Shown in pieces: positions 1 through 7,164 of a stretch of 14,094 bases of DNA (position 1 is its first letter; each line of letters opens with the position of its first letter). Where the stretch lies: the NCBI GenBank assembly GCA_002721895.1, contig PBLV01000027.1, positions 1 to 14,094 on the forward strand. Direction: 5' to 3'. Source of the DNA: Verrucomicrobiales bacterium (GTDB lineage: Bacteria; Verrucomicrobiota; Verrucomicrobiae; Limisphaerales; UBA1100). The position numbers and the translations under genes are program-made. Under the pieces are notes generated by a model. The model did no database searches and was not told the origin of the DNA. It saw only the letters and a list, made by a program, of their open reading frames with translations.

Positions 1-1125
1 GCTTTTCAGGAAGGCCTCGCTCTCGGCATCGGTCGGCAGGCGCCCGGCGATGTCGATGCTCACGCGGCGAATGAACGTCGCGTCATCGCTGATCGCCGAC
101 GGCGGCATGCCCACGCGCTTGAGCTTTTCGAACACGAGGTTGTCGATGAAGTTGCGCGGCTGCGGTGTCTTGGCCACTGGAGCCCCCAGCGGCACACTCG
201 CCTGATACACGCTCACCTGACCAAGATAACGAATCATCACCGACACATCACCAGGCTGCTCGAAGAACTTCACGTGCCCCTTGTCGTCCACCTCGGCGAT
301 CTCCTTGTCGTTTGCCTCGTATGTAGCGATGTGCGTCGCATCCTCGGTGTGGCCATCGCTGTAAATGGCCGTCACTGAAAGCTGCTGCTCGGCATTGGCC
401 GCCACGAGTCGTTGCTTGGGATACACCTCGAGGCCGACGATGGTCGGGTCATCCTCCTGACCTTCCGGCATGCCCTGCTTGATCCAGCGCACCATCAGAT
501 CCCAGTCGTAGCTCTTCGGGTCAATCCGCGCGCCGCCGCCGTGGGGCAGGATGGCCGCGCCCTTGAGGAGCAACAGGCTGTTGGCCGGTGCCGCCGGGGA
601 CAAACGGCGGCCGCGCGATTCCTTCACCAGATACTCGTAATCCTCCTGCGGCTCAAAGCCCAGCAGCGACAGGCGGAACCCGTTCTGGCCACCGCTCTTG
701 CCGTGGCAACCGCCGCCGTTACAACCGGCCTTCGTGAAAATTGGCACGATCTCGTTGCCGAAATTGATCGGTTGCACCACGTCAAACTCCTTCACTGAAA
801 CCTTCACCGTGGCCTTGAGCCCGCCGGCGTGCGTGGCGGTGATGGTCGCCTCGCCGTTGCCCAACGGCGTGACCATGCCATTGGCATCAATCGCCACCAC
901 CTTCGCCGGCGTGGCGGCATACTTCACCTTGCGGCTCACATCCACCTGCTTGCCCGCGTCTGTGGCGGTCGCAACCAGTTGCTGGCGACTATGCTTGCCT
1001 TTCAGCTCAAACGCTTTCGCGCCCTTGCCTGTTTGCGCGGTAAGGTCCAGCGCGCTCGGCGCAGCCGCCACGGTCAACACCCCGGCTAATACCGCCGCAG
1101 TCATCAAGGTCCCAATTTTCTTCAT
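1..1125 (-). CDS. Secreted Big_2 / cytochrome-like / DUF1549 protein, N-terminal part (cut by left edge)
   Basis: The frame is open from ATG at 1125 to the window edge (375 codons), so the C-terminus is missing. Residues 1-22 form a Sec-type signal peptide (MKK, hydrophobic core, AAA). Residues about 45-112 and 228-312 look like bacterial Ig-like (Big_2) domains, with phrases such as VVAIDANGMVTPLGNGEATI. Between them, around residues 117-225, lies a cytochrome-like segment with C135-NGGG-C140-H141, a CX4CH heme-type motif. From about 325 the sequence (NFIDNLVFEKLKRVG, then FIRRVSIDIAGRLPT) is the start of a DUF1549 (PSD1) domain; in this family DUF1553 usually follows. Such proteins are exported and typically sit next to DUF1501 genes, as here, 127 bases downstream of the last of five. 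Their biochemical role is not established; electron transfer linked to polysaccharide breakdown has been suggested. The domain assignment is confident, the function is not. Confidence 0.9.
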   Translation of the reverse strand, partial: MKKIGTLMTAAVLAGVLTVAAAPSALDLTAQTGKGAKAFELKGKHSRQQLVATATDAGKQVDVSRKVKYAATPAKVVAIDANGMVTPLGNGEATITATHAGGLKATVKVSVKEFDVVQPINFGNEIVPIFTKAGCNGGGCHGKSGGQNGFRLSLLGFEPQEDYEYLVKESRGRRLSPAAPANSLLLLKGAAILPHGGGARIDPKSYDWDLMVRWIKQGMPEGQEDDPTIVGLEVYPKQRLVAANAEQQLSVTAIYSDGHTEDATHIATYEANDKEIAEVDDKGHVKFFEQPGDVSVMIRYLGQVSVYQASVPLGAPVAKTPQPRNFIDNLVFEKLKRVGMPPSAISDDATFIRRVSIDIAGRLPTDAESEAFLKS

Positions 1126-1152
1126 AAGCTTGTGAGTTGTCCCAGTTTACAC

Positions 1153-1186
1153 AAAAACCGCCCTCCAAGGCAATACCGCCTTGAAG
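1153..1186 (-). terminator. Possible intrinsic terminator after the DUF1501 array
   Basis: Read on the minus strand, CTTCAAGGC (1186-1178) pairs with GCCTTGGAG (1171-1163). This gives a 9-bp stem with one G-U pair and a six-base loop. Five T residues (1157-1153) follow after a five-base gap. The gap makes it weaker than a classical terminator. A weak promoter-like pair overlaps it on the same strand: TTGCCT (1173-1168), an 18-base spacer, and TAAACT (1149-1144), each 4 of 6 to consensus. The downstream cytochrome/DUF1549 gene may therefore be transcribed separately or by readthrough. Confidence 0.3.
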
Positions 1187-1252
1187 CGCAAAATCTCTAT
1201 TCCTGCCTGCACTTTTTTGACGAATCGAGCCGCCAAATCCTTCATTTGACCT

Positions 1253-2593
1253 TCACACCAGTTCCCGGATCACCGTGCCCTTCTCCAGCAGGTAACGTGG
1301 ACGGCCAGTGAGGTCTGTCACCGTGGTGGCCATGGGGTCGATGCCAAGGTTGTGATAAAGCGTCGCGTGCACGTCCTCAAACCGCACGGGCCGATCCGTG
1401 GCCTCGCTGGCGGTCTTGTCCGTAGCCCCGATCACCTGCCCGGTGCGCATGCCGCCACCGGCCAACAGCGCGGCGCTGACCTTATTCCAATGGTCGCGTC
1501 CGGCGCGTTCGTTGATTTTCGGCGTGCGTCCAAACTCGCCCCAGACCAGCACGGTCACGTCCTTGTCCAAGGCGCGTTGATGCAAATCGGTGATGAGTGC
1601 CGAGAGGCCCTGGTCGAGCAGCGGGTGCACTTTTTTGCCGTGGGCAAAACAGCTGCCGTGCCAGTCGTAATCGGCAAAAGCCACCGTCACGCAACGCGCG
1701 CCGGCCTCGACGAGTCGACGCGCCAGCAAGAATTTCGACATGTGCGCCTGATAGCCCTTGCTCGAGTACGGCAAGCAATGGGGGTCGTCCTTGCCGTAGC
1801 TGGCGCGCACCTTCGGGTCTTCGCGCGAGAGGTCCAGCGCCTCGGCCAATTTGCTGCTGGTGAGCACGCCAAATGCCTGCTGCGTGAAGGCGTCCAGTCC
1901 AGCAACATTGCGCGAATCCACGTCGCGCCGAAAATTATCAAAACTCTCGAGCAACGACCGCCGCCCGCCAAGCCGCAAGGGAGACACGCCGTTGAGCTTC
2001 AGGTCTTCCTGCCCCTGACCCGTCGGCTTGAACGGCCGATGGCCCGCGCCGAGGAAACCCGCGCCGGGCAGGTTGTATGGCAGGTGCGCCATGTGCATGG
2101 AAAGGTCGAACGCCGGTGGCACGTTTTCGTTCACCGGCCCGGCCACTCGCGAGAGGATGCTGCCCACTTCCGGCCAACCGCCCGCCGGGCGCGTGGCAAA
2201 ACGCCGCCCGGTCACGCACTGGAACGACGAGTGACGCCCATCCGAGCCGGTCAGCGAGCGGATGATGGCGCACTTGTCCATCAGCTTCGCCAGCCGCGTG
2301 AAATGTTCGCCGATGCGAATGCCCGGCACGTTGGTGGCGATGGGCTTGAACTCGCCACGCACTTCCTTGGGAGCGTCCGGCTTCAGGTCAAACATGTCCT
2401 GATGCGGCGGCCCGCCGGTGAGATAAATCATGATGACCGCCTTGTGCGAATGACGCACGCCCTGCGCGGTCTCCGCCTTCAGCAGTTGCGGCAGTGCCAA
2501 GCCGCCCAGGCCCAAAGCGCCGACCTGCAGGAAATCCCGGCGGCTCGTGCCGTCGCAAAACCGTGCAGTGGATTGTCCCTCGATGCGCAGCAT
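1253..2593 (-). CDS. DUF1501 protein, Tat-exported (array copy 1)
   Basis: A complete 446-residue DUF1501 protein, a family in the alkaline-phosphatase/sulfatase-like fold group whose reaction is unknown. The N-terminus carries a twin-arginine signal (SRRDFLQVGALGLGG, RR at 18-19), so it should be exported folded. Putative metal-ligand motifs are all present: [10 protein letters not shown] with D66 and D69, YDWH with D310 and H312, GEFGRTP with E353, and GRDHW with D367 and H368. The start lies three bases after the TAA of the preceding copy, so the two are probably translationally coupled; GGAG inside the end of that gene is the likely ribosome site, with a rather long 12-base spacing. It is last of the five tandem copies in transcription order and precedes the cytochrome/DUF1549 gene, the usual partner type. 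It most resembles the next copy and the copy at 7165-8514. Confidence 0.95.
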   Translation of the reverse strand: MLRIEGQSTARFCDGTSRRDFLQVGALGLGGLALPQLLKAETAQGVRHSHKAVIMIYLTGGPPHQDMFDLKPDAPKEVRGEFKPIATNVPGIRIGEHFTRLAKLMDKCAIIRSLTGSDGRHSSFQCVTGRRFATRPAGGWPEVGSILSRVAGPVNENVPPAFDLSMHMAHLPYNLPGAGFLGAGHRPFKPTGQGQEDLKLNGVSPLRLGGRRSLLESFDNFRRDVDSRNVAGLDAFTQQAFGVLTSSKLAEALDLSREDPKVRASYGKDDPHCLPYSSKGYQAHMSKFLLARRLVEAGARCVTVAFADYDWHGSCFAHGKKVHPLLDQGLSALITDLHQRALDKDVTVLVWGEFGRTPKINERAGRDHWNKVSAALLAGGGMRTGQVIGATDKTASEATDRPVRFEDVHATLYHNLGIDPMATTVTDLTGRPRYLLEKGTVIRELV

Positions 2594-2596
2594 GGA

Positions 2597-3955
2597 TTAA
2601 ATCAACTCCTTCATCGGCTGCCAATTGTCCACGAGGTATTGCGGGCGGCCAGTGAGGTCGGTGACGGTGGTCGCGTTGGGGTTAATGCCCATGGCCTGAT
2701 AAAGCGTAGCGTGCACCTCGCCCATGTGCACGGGGCGGTCGGCGGGTTCGGCGGCGTGTTTGTCGCTGGCGCCGATGACCTGTCCGTGGCGCATGCCGCC
2801 GCCGGCCATGAACGCGCAGCTCACCTGCGGCCAGTGGTCGCGTCCGGCATTCTTGTTGATGCGCGGAGTGCGGCCGAATTCGCCCCAGGCAATCACGCTC
2901 ACGTCCTTGTCCAAGCCGCGCTCGTGCAAATCCTCAATGAGTGCCGCGAGGCCCTGGTCGAAGATGGGCGCGTGACCGTTGACGCCGCTCTTGGCATCGT
3001 AAATTTTGCTGTGAAAATCCCAGCGGCCGAAGTTGAGCGTCACACAGCGCGCGCCGGCCTCGACCAAGCGGCGGGCCATGAGGAAGTGAGTGTTGTCGCG
3101 CGGGGCACCGTCGCCGAAATTCTTCGGATCCCCCTTGCCGTAGCGTTCACGAATCTTGGGGTCTTCCTTCTCGAGATTCATGGCGTCGGCCATCTTGCTG
3201 CTAGTGAGCACACCCATCGCCTGTTGTGTGAAGGCATCCATGCCACGGAGGTGGCCGGTGCTGTCAGCATCGCGCCGGAAATTGTCAAAGCTCTCGAGCA
3301 AACTACGGCGCGCGCCAAACCGGCCGACACTGACGTCCTTGAGTGTCATGTCAGCACGGCTGTGGTGGGTAGGCTTGAAAGGCCCGTGGCCCACGCCGAG
3401 GAAGCCGGGCTTGCCGCTCGCGCCGTAGGGCGGATGTCCCGCCTTGGGCGCCAGCCCGATGAAGGGCGGGATGCCCTCGGTGCGCGCACCCTGCAACTTG
3501 GAAAGTGTGGCGCCAATGCTCGGCCAACCACCGGGCGCCTGGCCGTTGGTGTTGAAGGTGGACCCCTTGCGACCGCTGTAGCACATGAAAGAATCGTGGG
3601 CGCCACTGGGCGCACCGACGATGGACCGGATGGCCGTCCACTTGTCCATGATGCGCGCGAGGCGCGGGAGCAGTTCGCTGATGTGAATGCCCGGCACGTT
3701 GGTGCGGATGGGATTTAGCTCGCCACGATACTCGCGCGGGGCATTGGGCTTGAGGTCCACGAGGTCCTGATGCGGCGGCGCGCCGGCCATGTAAATCATA
3801 ATGAGCGCCTTGTGACTGCGCCCCACACCCGCCTCCGCCTCCGCGCGCAGCAATTGCGGCAGCGTCAGTCCGCCAAAGACTCCCACGCGCAGGAAGTCCC
3901 GCCGGCTGTGACCGTCACAAAACCCGTCTTGGGCCTGTCCGTCGATTTTCAACAT
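2597..3955 (-). CDS. DUF1501 protein, Tat-exported (array copy 2)
   Basis: A complete 452-residue DUF1501 protein. The signal is SRRDFLRVGVFGG with RR at 18-19. Motifs: APPHQDLVD with D64 and D67 (the family's usual GGP is AGAP here), WDFH with D313 and H315, GEFGRTP with E359, and GRDHW with D373 and H374. The ending LTGRPQYLV is shared with its neighbours. The ATG at 3955 has no Shine-Dalgarno sequence, but a perfect TATAAT ends eight bases before it, which suggests a leaderless transcript. The 67-base gap to the preceding copy contains a plus-oriented hairpin. It is tightly followed, three bases on, by array copy 1, so these two form one transcriptional unit at least. Export and family are confident; the substrate is unknown. 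Confidence 0.95.
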   Translation of the reverse strand: MLKIDGQAQDGFCDGHSRRDFLRVGVFGGLTLPQLLRAEAEAGVGRSHKALIMIYMAGAPPHQDLVDLKPNAPREYRGELNPIRTNVPGIHISELLPRLARIMDKWTAIRSIVGAPSGAHDSFMCYSGRKGSTFNTNGQAPGGWPSIGATLSKLQGARTEGIPPFIGLAPKAGHPPYGASGKPGFLGVGHGPFKPTHHSRADMTLKDVSVGRFGARRSLLESFDNFRRDADSTGHLRGMDAFTQQAMGVLTSSKMADAMNLEKEDPKIRERYGKGDPKNFGDGAPRDNTHFLMARRLVEAGARCVTLNFGRWDFHSKIYDAKSGVNGHAPIFDQGLAALIEDLHERGLDKDVSVIAWGEFGRTPRINKNAGRDHWPQVSCAFMAGGGMRHGQVIGASDKHAAEPADRPVHMGEVHATLYQAMGINPNATTVTDLTGRPQYLVDNWQPMKELI

Positions 3956-3956
3956 G

Positions 3957-3970
3957 CTATAATATTATAG
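3957..3970 (-). promoter_or_regulatory. Perfect palindrome with TATAAT abutting a start codon; candidate leaderless promoter
   Basis: CTATAATATTATAG is a perfect 14-bp palindrome ending one base before the ATG of array copy 2. On the minus strand TATAAT (3969-3964) is followed by eight bases and then the ATG, so transcription would begin at or next to the start codon. No Shine-Dalgarno and no good -35 hexamer is visible. This arrangement matches leaderless promoters known in other phyla. The role is inferred. Confidence 0.4.
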
Positions 3971-3977
3971 GGCAACA

Positions 3978-4016
3978 GCCGGCGGAAGGTGCCACCGGCC
4001 GATTTTTCAATTTTTT
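3978..4016 (+). terminator. Terminator-like hairpin oriented on the plus strand
   Basis: GCCGGCGG (3978-3985) pairs with CCACCGGC (3992-3999) across the loop AAGGTG, giving eight pairs with one mismatch or wobble depending on strand. On the plus strand it is followed by two T runs (4003-4007 and 4011-4016), as in an intrinsic terminator. The flanking genes are all on the minus strand, where the A-rich side precedes the hairpin. It would therefore stop antisense transcription, or simply be a structured spacer. Confidence 0.3.
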
Positions 4017-4022
4017 CTGACT

Positions 4023-5333
4023 TTACACCAATTCCCGCAGCGGCCCGCGGCCGGCGTCGGTCAGGTATTGCGGGCGGCCGTTTAGGTCGCTGAGCTGTTC
4101 CTTGGCGGGGTTGATGCCGAGGTTGTGGTACAGCGTGGCCAAAATTTCCTGGATGTGCACTGCGCGGGTGACGGCTTCGCCGCCGGTGCGCCAGTCGGTT
4201 TCGCCGATGGCTTGGCCGTTACGCATGCCGCCGCCAGCAAGGAAGGTGCCCATCACGCGCGGCCAATGGTCACGACCGGGGACCTTGTTTTTGTTCACCC
4301 GCGGTGTGCGGCCGAACTCGCCCCACACACAAATGGTGGTGTCATCGAGCCGACCGGTTTCCTTGAGGTCACTGATGAGCGCGGAAAGGCCGATGTCCAG
4401 CGCGGGCAGCTGTTTGCCGAGGGTGACAAAGTTGCTGCCGTGCGTGTCCCAACTGCCCCAACTGAGGGTGACGAATCGCGCGCCGGCTTCGACCAATCTG
4501 CGCGCTGTGCAAAAGCTTTTCACGTCGCGATAACCCCTAGGCACGGAGTACTTGGCGAGGCGCCTTGGGTCCTCCTTCTTGAGGTCCAGCGCGTCGACGA
4601 GCGTGCTGCTGGTGATGACGCCAAAGGCTTGTTGATTGAACTTGTCCAGCCCCTCCATGCGGCGGCTGTTGTCCACGTCGCGCCGGAAGGTGTCGAAGCT
4701 GCCGAGCAACGCCTTACGCTCGTCCAGCCGGCTGGTGTCCATGCCGTTGAGCGTGAGGTCCTGCTTGCCCTTGCCGTTGGGCGCGAAATACTTGTACGGC
4801 GTGCCGAGGAAGCCCGGCCCCTGCGCGCGGCTGTCGAACCCGATGTACGGCGGCGTGCCGTTCGCGCCGTCGCCCTGCACCTTGGCGATGACCGAGCCGA
4901 TGCTGGGCCAGCCGCCGGTAGGCTGCGCGCTGCGCCGCGTGCGGCCGGTCATGCAGTGGAAGGAATTGTGGTCATTGGCCTGGCCTACGGTGGAGCGGAT
5001 GGACGTGCAGTCCTGCCACAGCTTGGCGAGCTTCGGGAAATGTTCGCACACGCGCACGCCGGGCACGCTGGTGGGGATGGAGGTGAACTCGCCGCGGTAT
5101 TCCCGGCTGGCGCGGTCCTTAATGTCCCACATGTCCGTGTGGCTCGGGCCGCCCGGCAGGTAAATCATGATAATGCTTTTCTGCTTTTGCGCGGCACTGC
5201 CCAGCGCATCCTCCGCGCGCAGCAAGTCCGGCAACGCCATGCCGCCCATGGCCAGCGCGCCAATCTGCAGGAAGTCCCGCCGCGATTGCCCGTCACAAAA
5301 GTCGCCGGTGGATTTGCCTTGGATTTTAATCAT
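4023..5333 (-). CDS. DUF1501 protein, Tat-exported (array copy 3)
   Basis: A 436-residue DUF1501 protein when started at ATG 5333. The frame is open a further 80 codons upstream, but that stretch reads through intergenic repeat DNA and is not family-like. From 5333 the protein begins MIKIQGKSTGDFCDGQSRR, matching the other copies, and GGGG sits five bases before the ATG. RR is at 18-19. Motifs: GGPSHTDMWD with D67 and D70, WDTH with D296 and H298, GEFGRTP with E339, and GRDHW with D355 and H356. It carries a one-residue insertion before GRDHW (NKNKVPGRDHW) and ends LNGRPQYLTDAGRGPLRELV. It is intermediate between the 1/2/5 group and copy 4. Upstream lies the 484-base repeat-bearing spacer, so this gene may have its own promoter. 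Confidence 0.94.
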   Translation of the reverse strand: MIKIQGKSTGDFCDGQSRRDFLQIGALAMGGMALPDLLRAEDALGSAAQKQKSIIMIYLPGGPSHTDMWDIKDRASREYRGEFTSIPTSVPGVRVCEHFPKLAKLWQDCTSIRSTVGQANDHNSFHCMTGRTRRSAQPTGGWPSIGSVIAKVQGDGANGTPPYIGFDSRAQGPGFLGTPYKYFAPNGKGKQDLTLNGMDTSRLDERKALLGSFDTFRRDVDNSRRMEGLDKFNQQAFGVITSSTLVDALDLKKEDPRRLAKYSVPRGYRDVKSFCTARRLVEAGARFVTLSWGSWDTHGSNFVTLGKQLPALDIGLSALISDLKETGRLDDTTICVWGEFGRTPRVNKNKVPGRDHWPRVMGTFLAGGGMRNGQAIGETDWRTGGEAVTRAVHIQEILATLYHNLGINPAKEQLSDLNGRPQYLTDAGRGPLRELV

Positions 5334-5447
5334 GATGTCCCCGTGGGTTGGTGGTGTAAAACCGTAAATTGCAACGCTCGTCCGGCGCTGCGATTCGTCA
5401 GCTATTTTGACGAGTGGACGGTGGTGGTCATTCAGGGATTGACGGCT
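5334..5447 (-). other. Leader region of array copy 3
   Basis: Non-coding spacer directly upstream of copy 3. It contains the GGGGAC ribosome site next to the start and a small hairpin, TCGTCA (5395-5400) with TGACGA (5408-5413). I see no convincing -10/-35 pair. The rest of the spacer to 5817 is filled by the two repeat elements below and 43 bases with no recognisable signal. Confidence 0.5.
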
Positions 5448-5544
5448 TTTGGAGTTCGGTGGCAAGCGCAGCGCGACACCGCTTTGTGGGACGACCGGCT
5501 GGCGAAAGCGCCGTCGCCGCTGCGCTCTGCCGGCGCACTCCAAA
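5448..5544. repeat. Imperfect long inverted repeat (GGAGT...GCGCAGCG type)
   Basis: The left arm 5448-5485 (TTTGGAGTTCGGTGGCA, then AGCGCAGCGCGACACCGCTTT with one base trimmed at its end) is an imperfect inverted copy of the right arm 5505-5544 (AAAGCGCC... GCGCACTCCAAA). A 19-base loop separates them. The two arms align over about 38-40 bases with a few substitutions and one-base gaps. From memory, similar modules recur between genes in Verrucomicrobiota and give spurious short proteins containing GGKRSATPL; that recollection needs a genome search. No transposase is linked to it here. Confidence 0.7.
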
Positions 5545-5583
5545 GGGCGCTCAATCATTTTCTGCGCTGCCATCCTTCTGCCG

Positions 5584-5774
5584 GCCCCGGAGGGGACGAG
5601 TGATAATAGCCCAGCACTTCAGTGCTGGGTTTCGCGGTCAGAGAAATGCAAAAGTCCCGGAGGGACGGCTGAAGGCTTGCGATTGTTTCAGCCGTCCCTC
5701 CGGGACTGGATTTGATTCCACACCGATTTCCCAGCACTGAAGTGCTGGGCTATTCTCGTTTGCCCCTCCGGGGC
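5584..5774. repeat. Nested palindrome element, three pairs of inverted arms (A-B-C...C'-B'-A')
   Basis: Three perfect inverted arm pairs are nested. Outer: GCCCCGGAGGGG (5584-5595) with 5763-5774, 12 bp. Middle: 5605-5629 with 5730-5754, 25 bp; each arm is itself the hairpin CCCAGCACT-TC-AGTGCTGGG. Inner: 5653-5673 with 5687-5707, 21 bp, around a 13-base loop; each arm contains the mini-palindrome GTCCCGGAGGGAC. Such composite palindromes resemble REP/BIME-type intergenic elements mobilised by RAYT (Y1 single-strand) transposases. No such gene is in the window. In RNA the inner pair would be a very stable stem between array copies 4 and 3 and could end transcription or protect the 3' end of copy 4. 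Confidence 0.85.
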
Positions 5775-5817
5775 AATTCTTTAATCGCTGTCCCGACCGA
5801 AAACTGCGAACCGTTAC

Positions 5818-7104
5818 CTAAATGAGCTCCTTAATCGGCCTACCGTTTTCGACCATGTAGGTAGGCCTGCCTTGCGGGCTGGTGAACTGCAGCTTGGGGC
5901 TGAGGCCGTACATGTGGAAGATGGTGGCCATGAGGTCCTGCGGATGGATAGGGCGCTCGGTGGGCACCTCGAGCTTGGCGGAGGATTTGCCGATGACTTG
6001 GCCCATGCGCAGGCCGCCGCCGGCAAGGGCGAGGGTGCAGAGGCGGCCCCAGTGGTCGCGTCCGGCGCGCTTGTTGACGCGCGGGGTGCGGCCGAATTCG
6101 CCTGTGATGATAACGAGCGTGTCGTCGAGCATGCCGCGTTCGTCGAGGTCCTCAATGAGGGCAGAGATGCCCTGATCCATTTGCGGCGAGCGGCTCTTGA
6201 GGCTGCGGGCGATGTTGCTGTGCATGTCCCAGCCGCCGTAGTTGAGATTCACAAAACCGGCGCCGGCCTCGCACAAACGGCGGGCGAGCAGGAGCTGTTC
6301 GCCAAAGCGGCCACCGTAACGGGCGCGGGTCTTGGCGGATTCCTTCTTCACGTCAAACGCGTCCTTGGCGTCGCCGAGTACGAGGTTGAAGGCCTGTTGT
6401 TCAAAGCCGTCGAGACCCTCGATTTGGCCGGTGCGGTCGATGTTGCGGTTGATGGTGTCGAGACTGTCGAGCAACCCGCGCCGGGCGCCGAAGCGGTCGT
6501 TGTCCACGCTGACGGTCATGTCCTTGCGCGCCTGGCCGCTAGGGCTCATGGCCTGGTAACGGGCGCCGAGCCAGCCGCCGCCGTCGCTGCGGATGCTGCC
6601 AATGCGCACGTAGGTGGGCATGCCGGTGCCCGGATGGGTGGTGCCGCGGGCCTTGGTGATGATGGAGCCGAGAGAGGGCTTCATGTTGTTGCGGTCGTTG
6701 TAACCGGTCATCACCAGTGTGGTGCCGGTGCGGTGGCTGCTGCTGCCGTGGGCGAAGGAGCGCACGAGCGCCATCTTGTCCACACACTTGGCAATCTGCG
6801 GAAAGGTGCCGCCGATGGTGACGCCGGGAATGGGCGTTTTGCATTCGCCAGTGACGCTGCGGTACTCGCTCGGCGCGGTCATCTTCGGGTCAAACGTCTC
6901 CACGTGCGTGGCGCCGCCGGAAAGCCAGATCCAGATGACGGACTTGTTGTTGAGCGGCGTGCCAGCCTTGGTGGCGGCGTCCTTGGCCCGCAAAAGGTTG
7001 GGCAAAGTGAGACCGGCAAAGCCGAGTGAGCCGACCTGCAGAAAGTTGCGCCGCGACACACCGTCGCAAAAGCGCCCGGTGGATTCTCCGCTGAACGTTA
7101 GCAT
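5818..7104 (-). CDS. DUF1501 protein, Tat-exported, divergent (array copy 4)
   Basis: A complete 428-residue DUF1501 protein, the shortest and most divergent of the five. The signal is SRRNFLQVGSLGFAGLTLP with RR at 18-19. The first metal-site motif is GGATHVETFDP (H67, E69, D72) instead of GGPxHxDxxD, and TGEFGRTP (E336) replaces [12 protein letters not shown] (D293, H295) and GRDHW (D350, H351) are conserved. The start is supported by AAGGGG six bases before ATG 7104. It follows copy 5 by 60 bases, compatible with one operon, and is itself followed by the palindrome spacer. GGATHxETFDP is, as I recall, the commoner form in the wider DUF1501 family, so this copy may be the canonical one and the others a derived subgroup. 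Confidence 0.94.
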   Translation of the reverse strand: MLTFSGESTGRFCDGVSRRNFLQVGSLGFAGLTLPNLLRAKDAATKAGTPLNNKSVIWIWLSGGATHVETFDPKMTAPSEYRSVTGECKTPIPGVTIGGTFPQIAKCVDKMALVRSFAHGSSSHRTGTTLVMTGYNDRNNMKPSLGSIITKARGTTHPGTGMPTYVRIGSIRSDGGGWLGARYQAMSPSGQARKDMTVSVDNDRFGARRGLLDSLDTINRNIDRTGQIEGLDGFEQQAFNLVLGDAKDAFDVKKESAKTRARYGGRFGEQLLLARRLCEAGAGFVNLNYGGWDMHSNIARSLKSRSPQMDQGISALIEDLDERGMLDDTLVIITGEFGRTPRVNKRAGRDHWGRLCTLALAGGGLRMGQVIGKSSAKLEVPTERPIHPQDLMATIFHMYGLSPKLQFTSPQGRPTYMVENGRPIKELI

Positions 7105-7164
7105 TGTTTTCCCCTTCTATGTTGCGGGGCGGCCAACGGGTCGTCCCCGGTTATTAAATACTCA

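Noticed and set aside
412..1135. Plus-strand frames at 412-798 and 698-1135
   Set aside because: They are antisense shadows of the cytochrome/DUF1549 gene, whose minus-strand frame is unbroken and shows clear domains.
1352..3718. A 788-codon plus-strand open frame running antisense to array copies 1 and 2
   Set aside because: Its translation is rich in Ala, Arg, His and Val with no family pattern, and it mirrors conserved DUF1501 codons. Similar antisense frames occur opposite copies 3 and 4 (4125-5603, 5872-7029), as expected from GC-biased third positions.
5334..5573. N-terminal extension of array copy 3 to 5573
   Set aside because: The 80 extra residues read through the inverted repeat at 5448-5544 and precede a well-formed start with a ribosome site and the conserved family N-terminus at 5333.
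5414..5740. Short plus- and minus-strand frames across the palindromic repeats
   Set aside because: They are translations of inverted repeats (for example SPGGTAE and QPSLRDF phrases) and not independent genes.
5448..5774. CRISPR array
   Set aside because: The repeats are inverted and nested rather than direct and evenly spaced, with no spacers and no cas genes.
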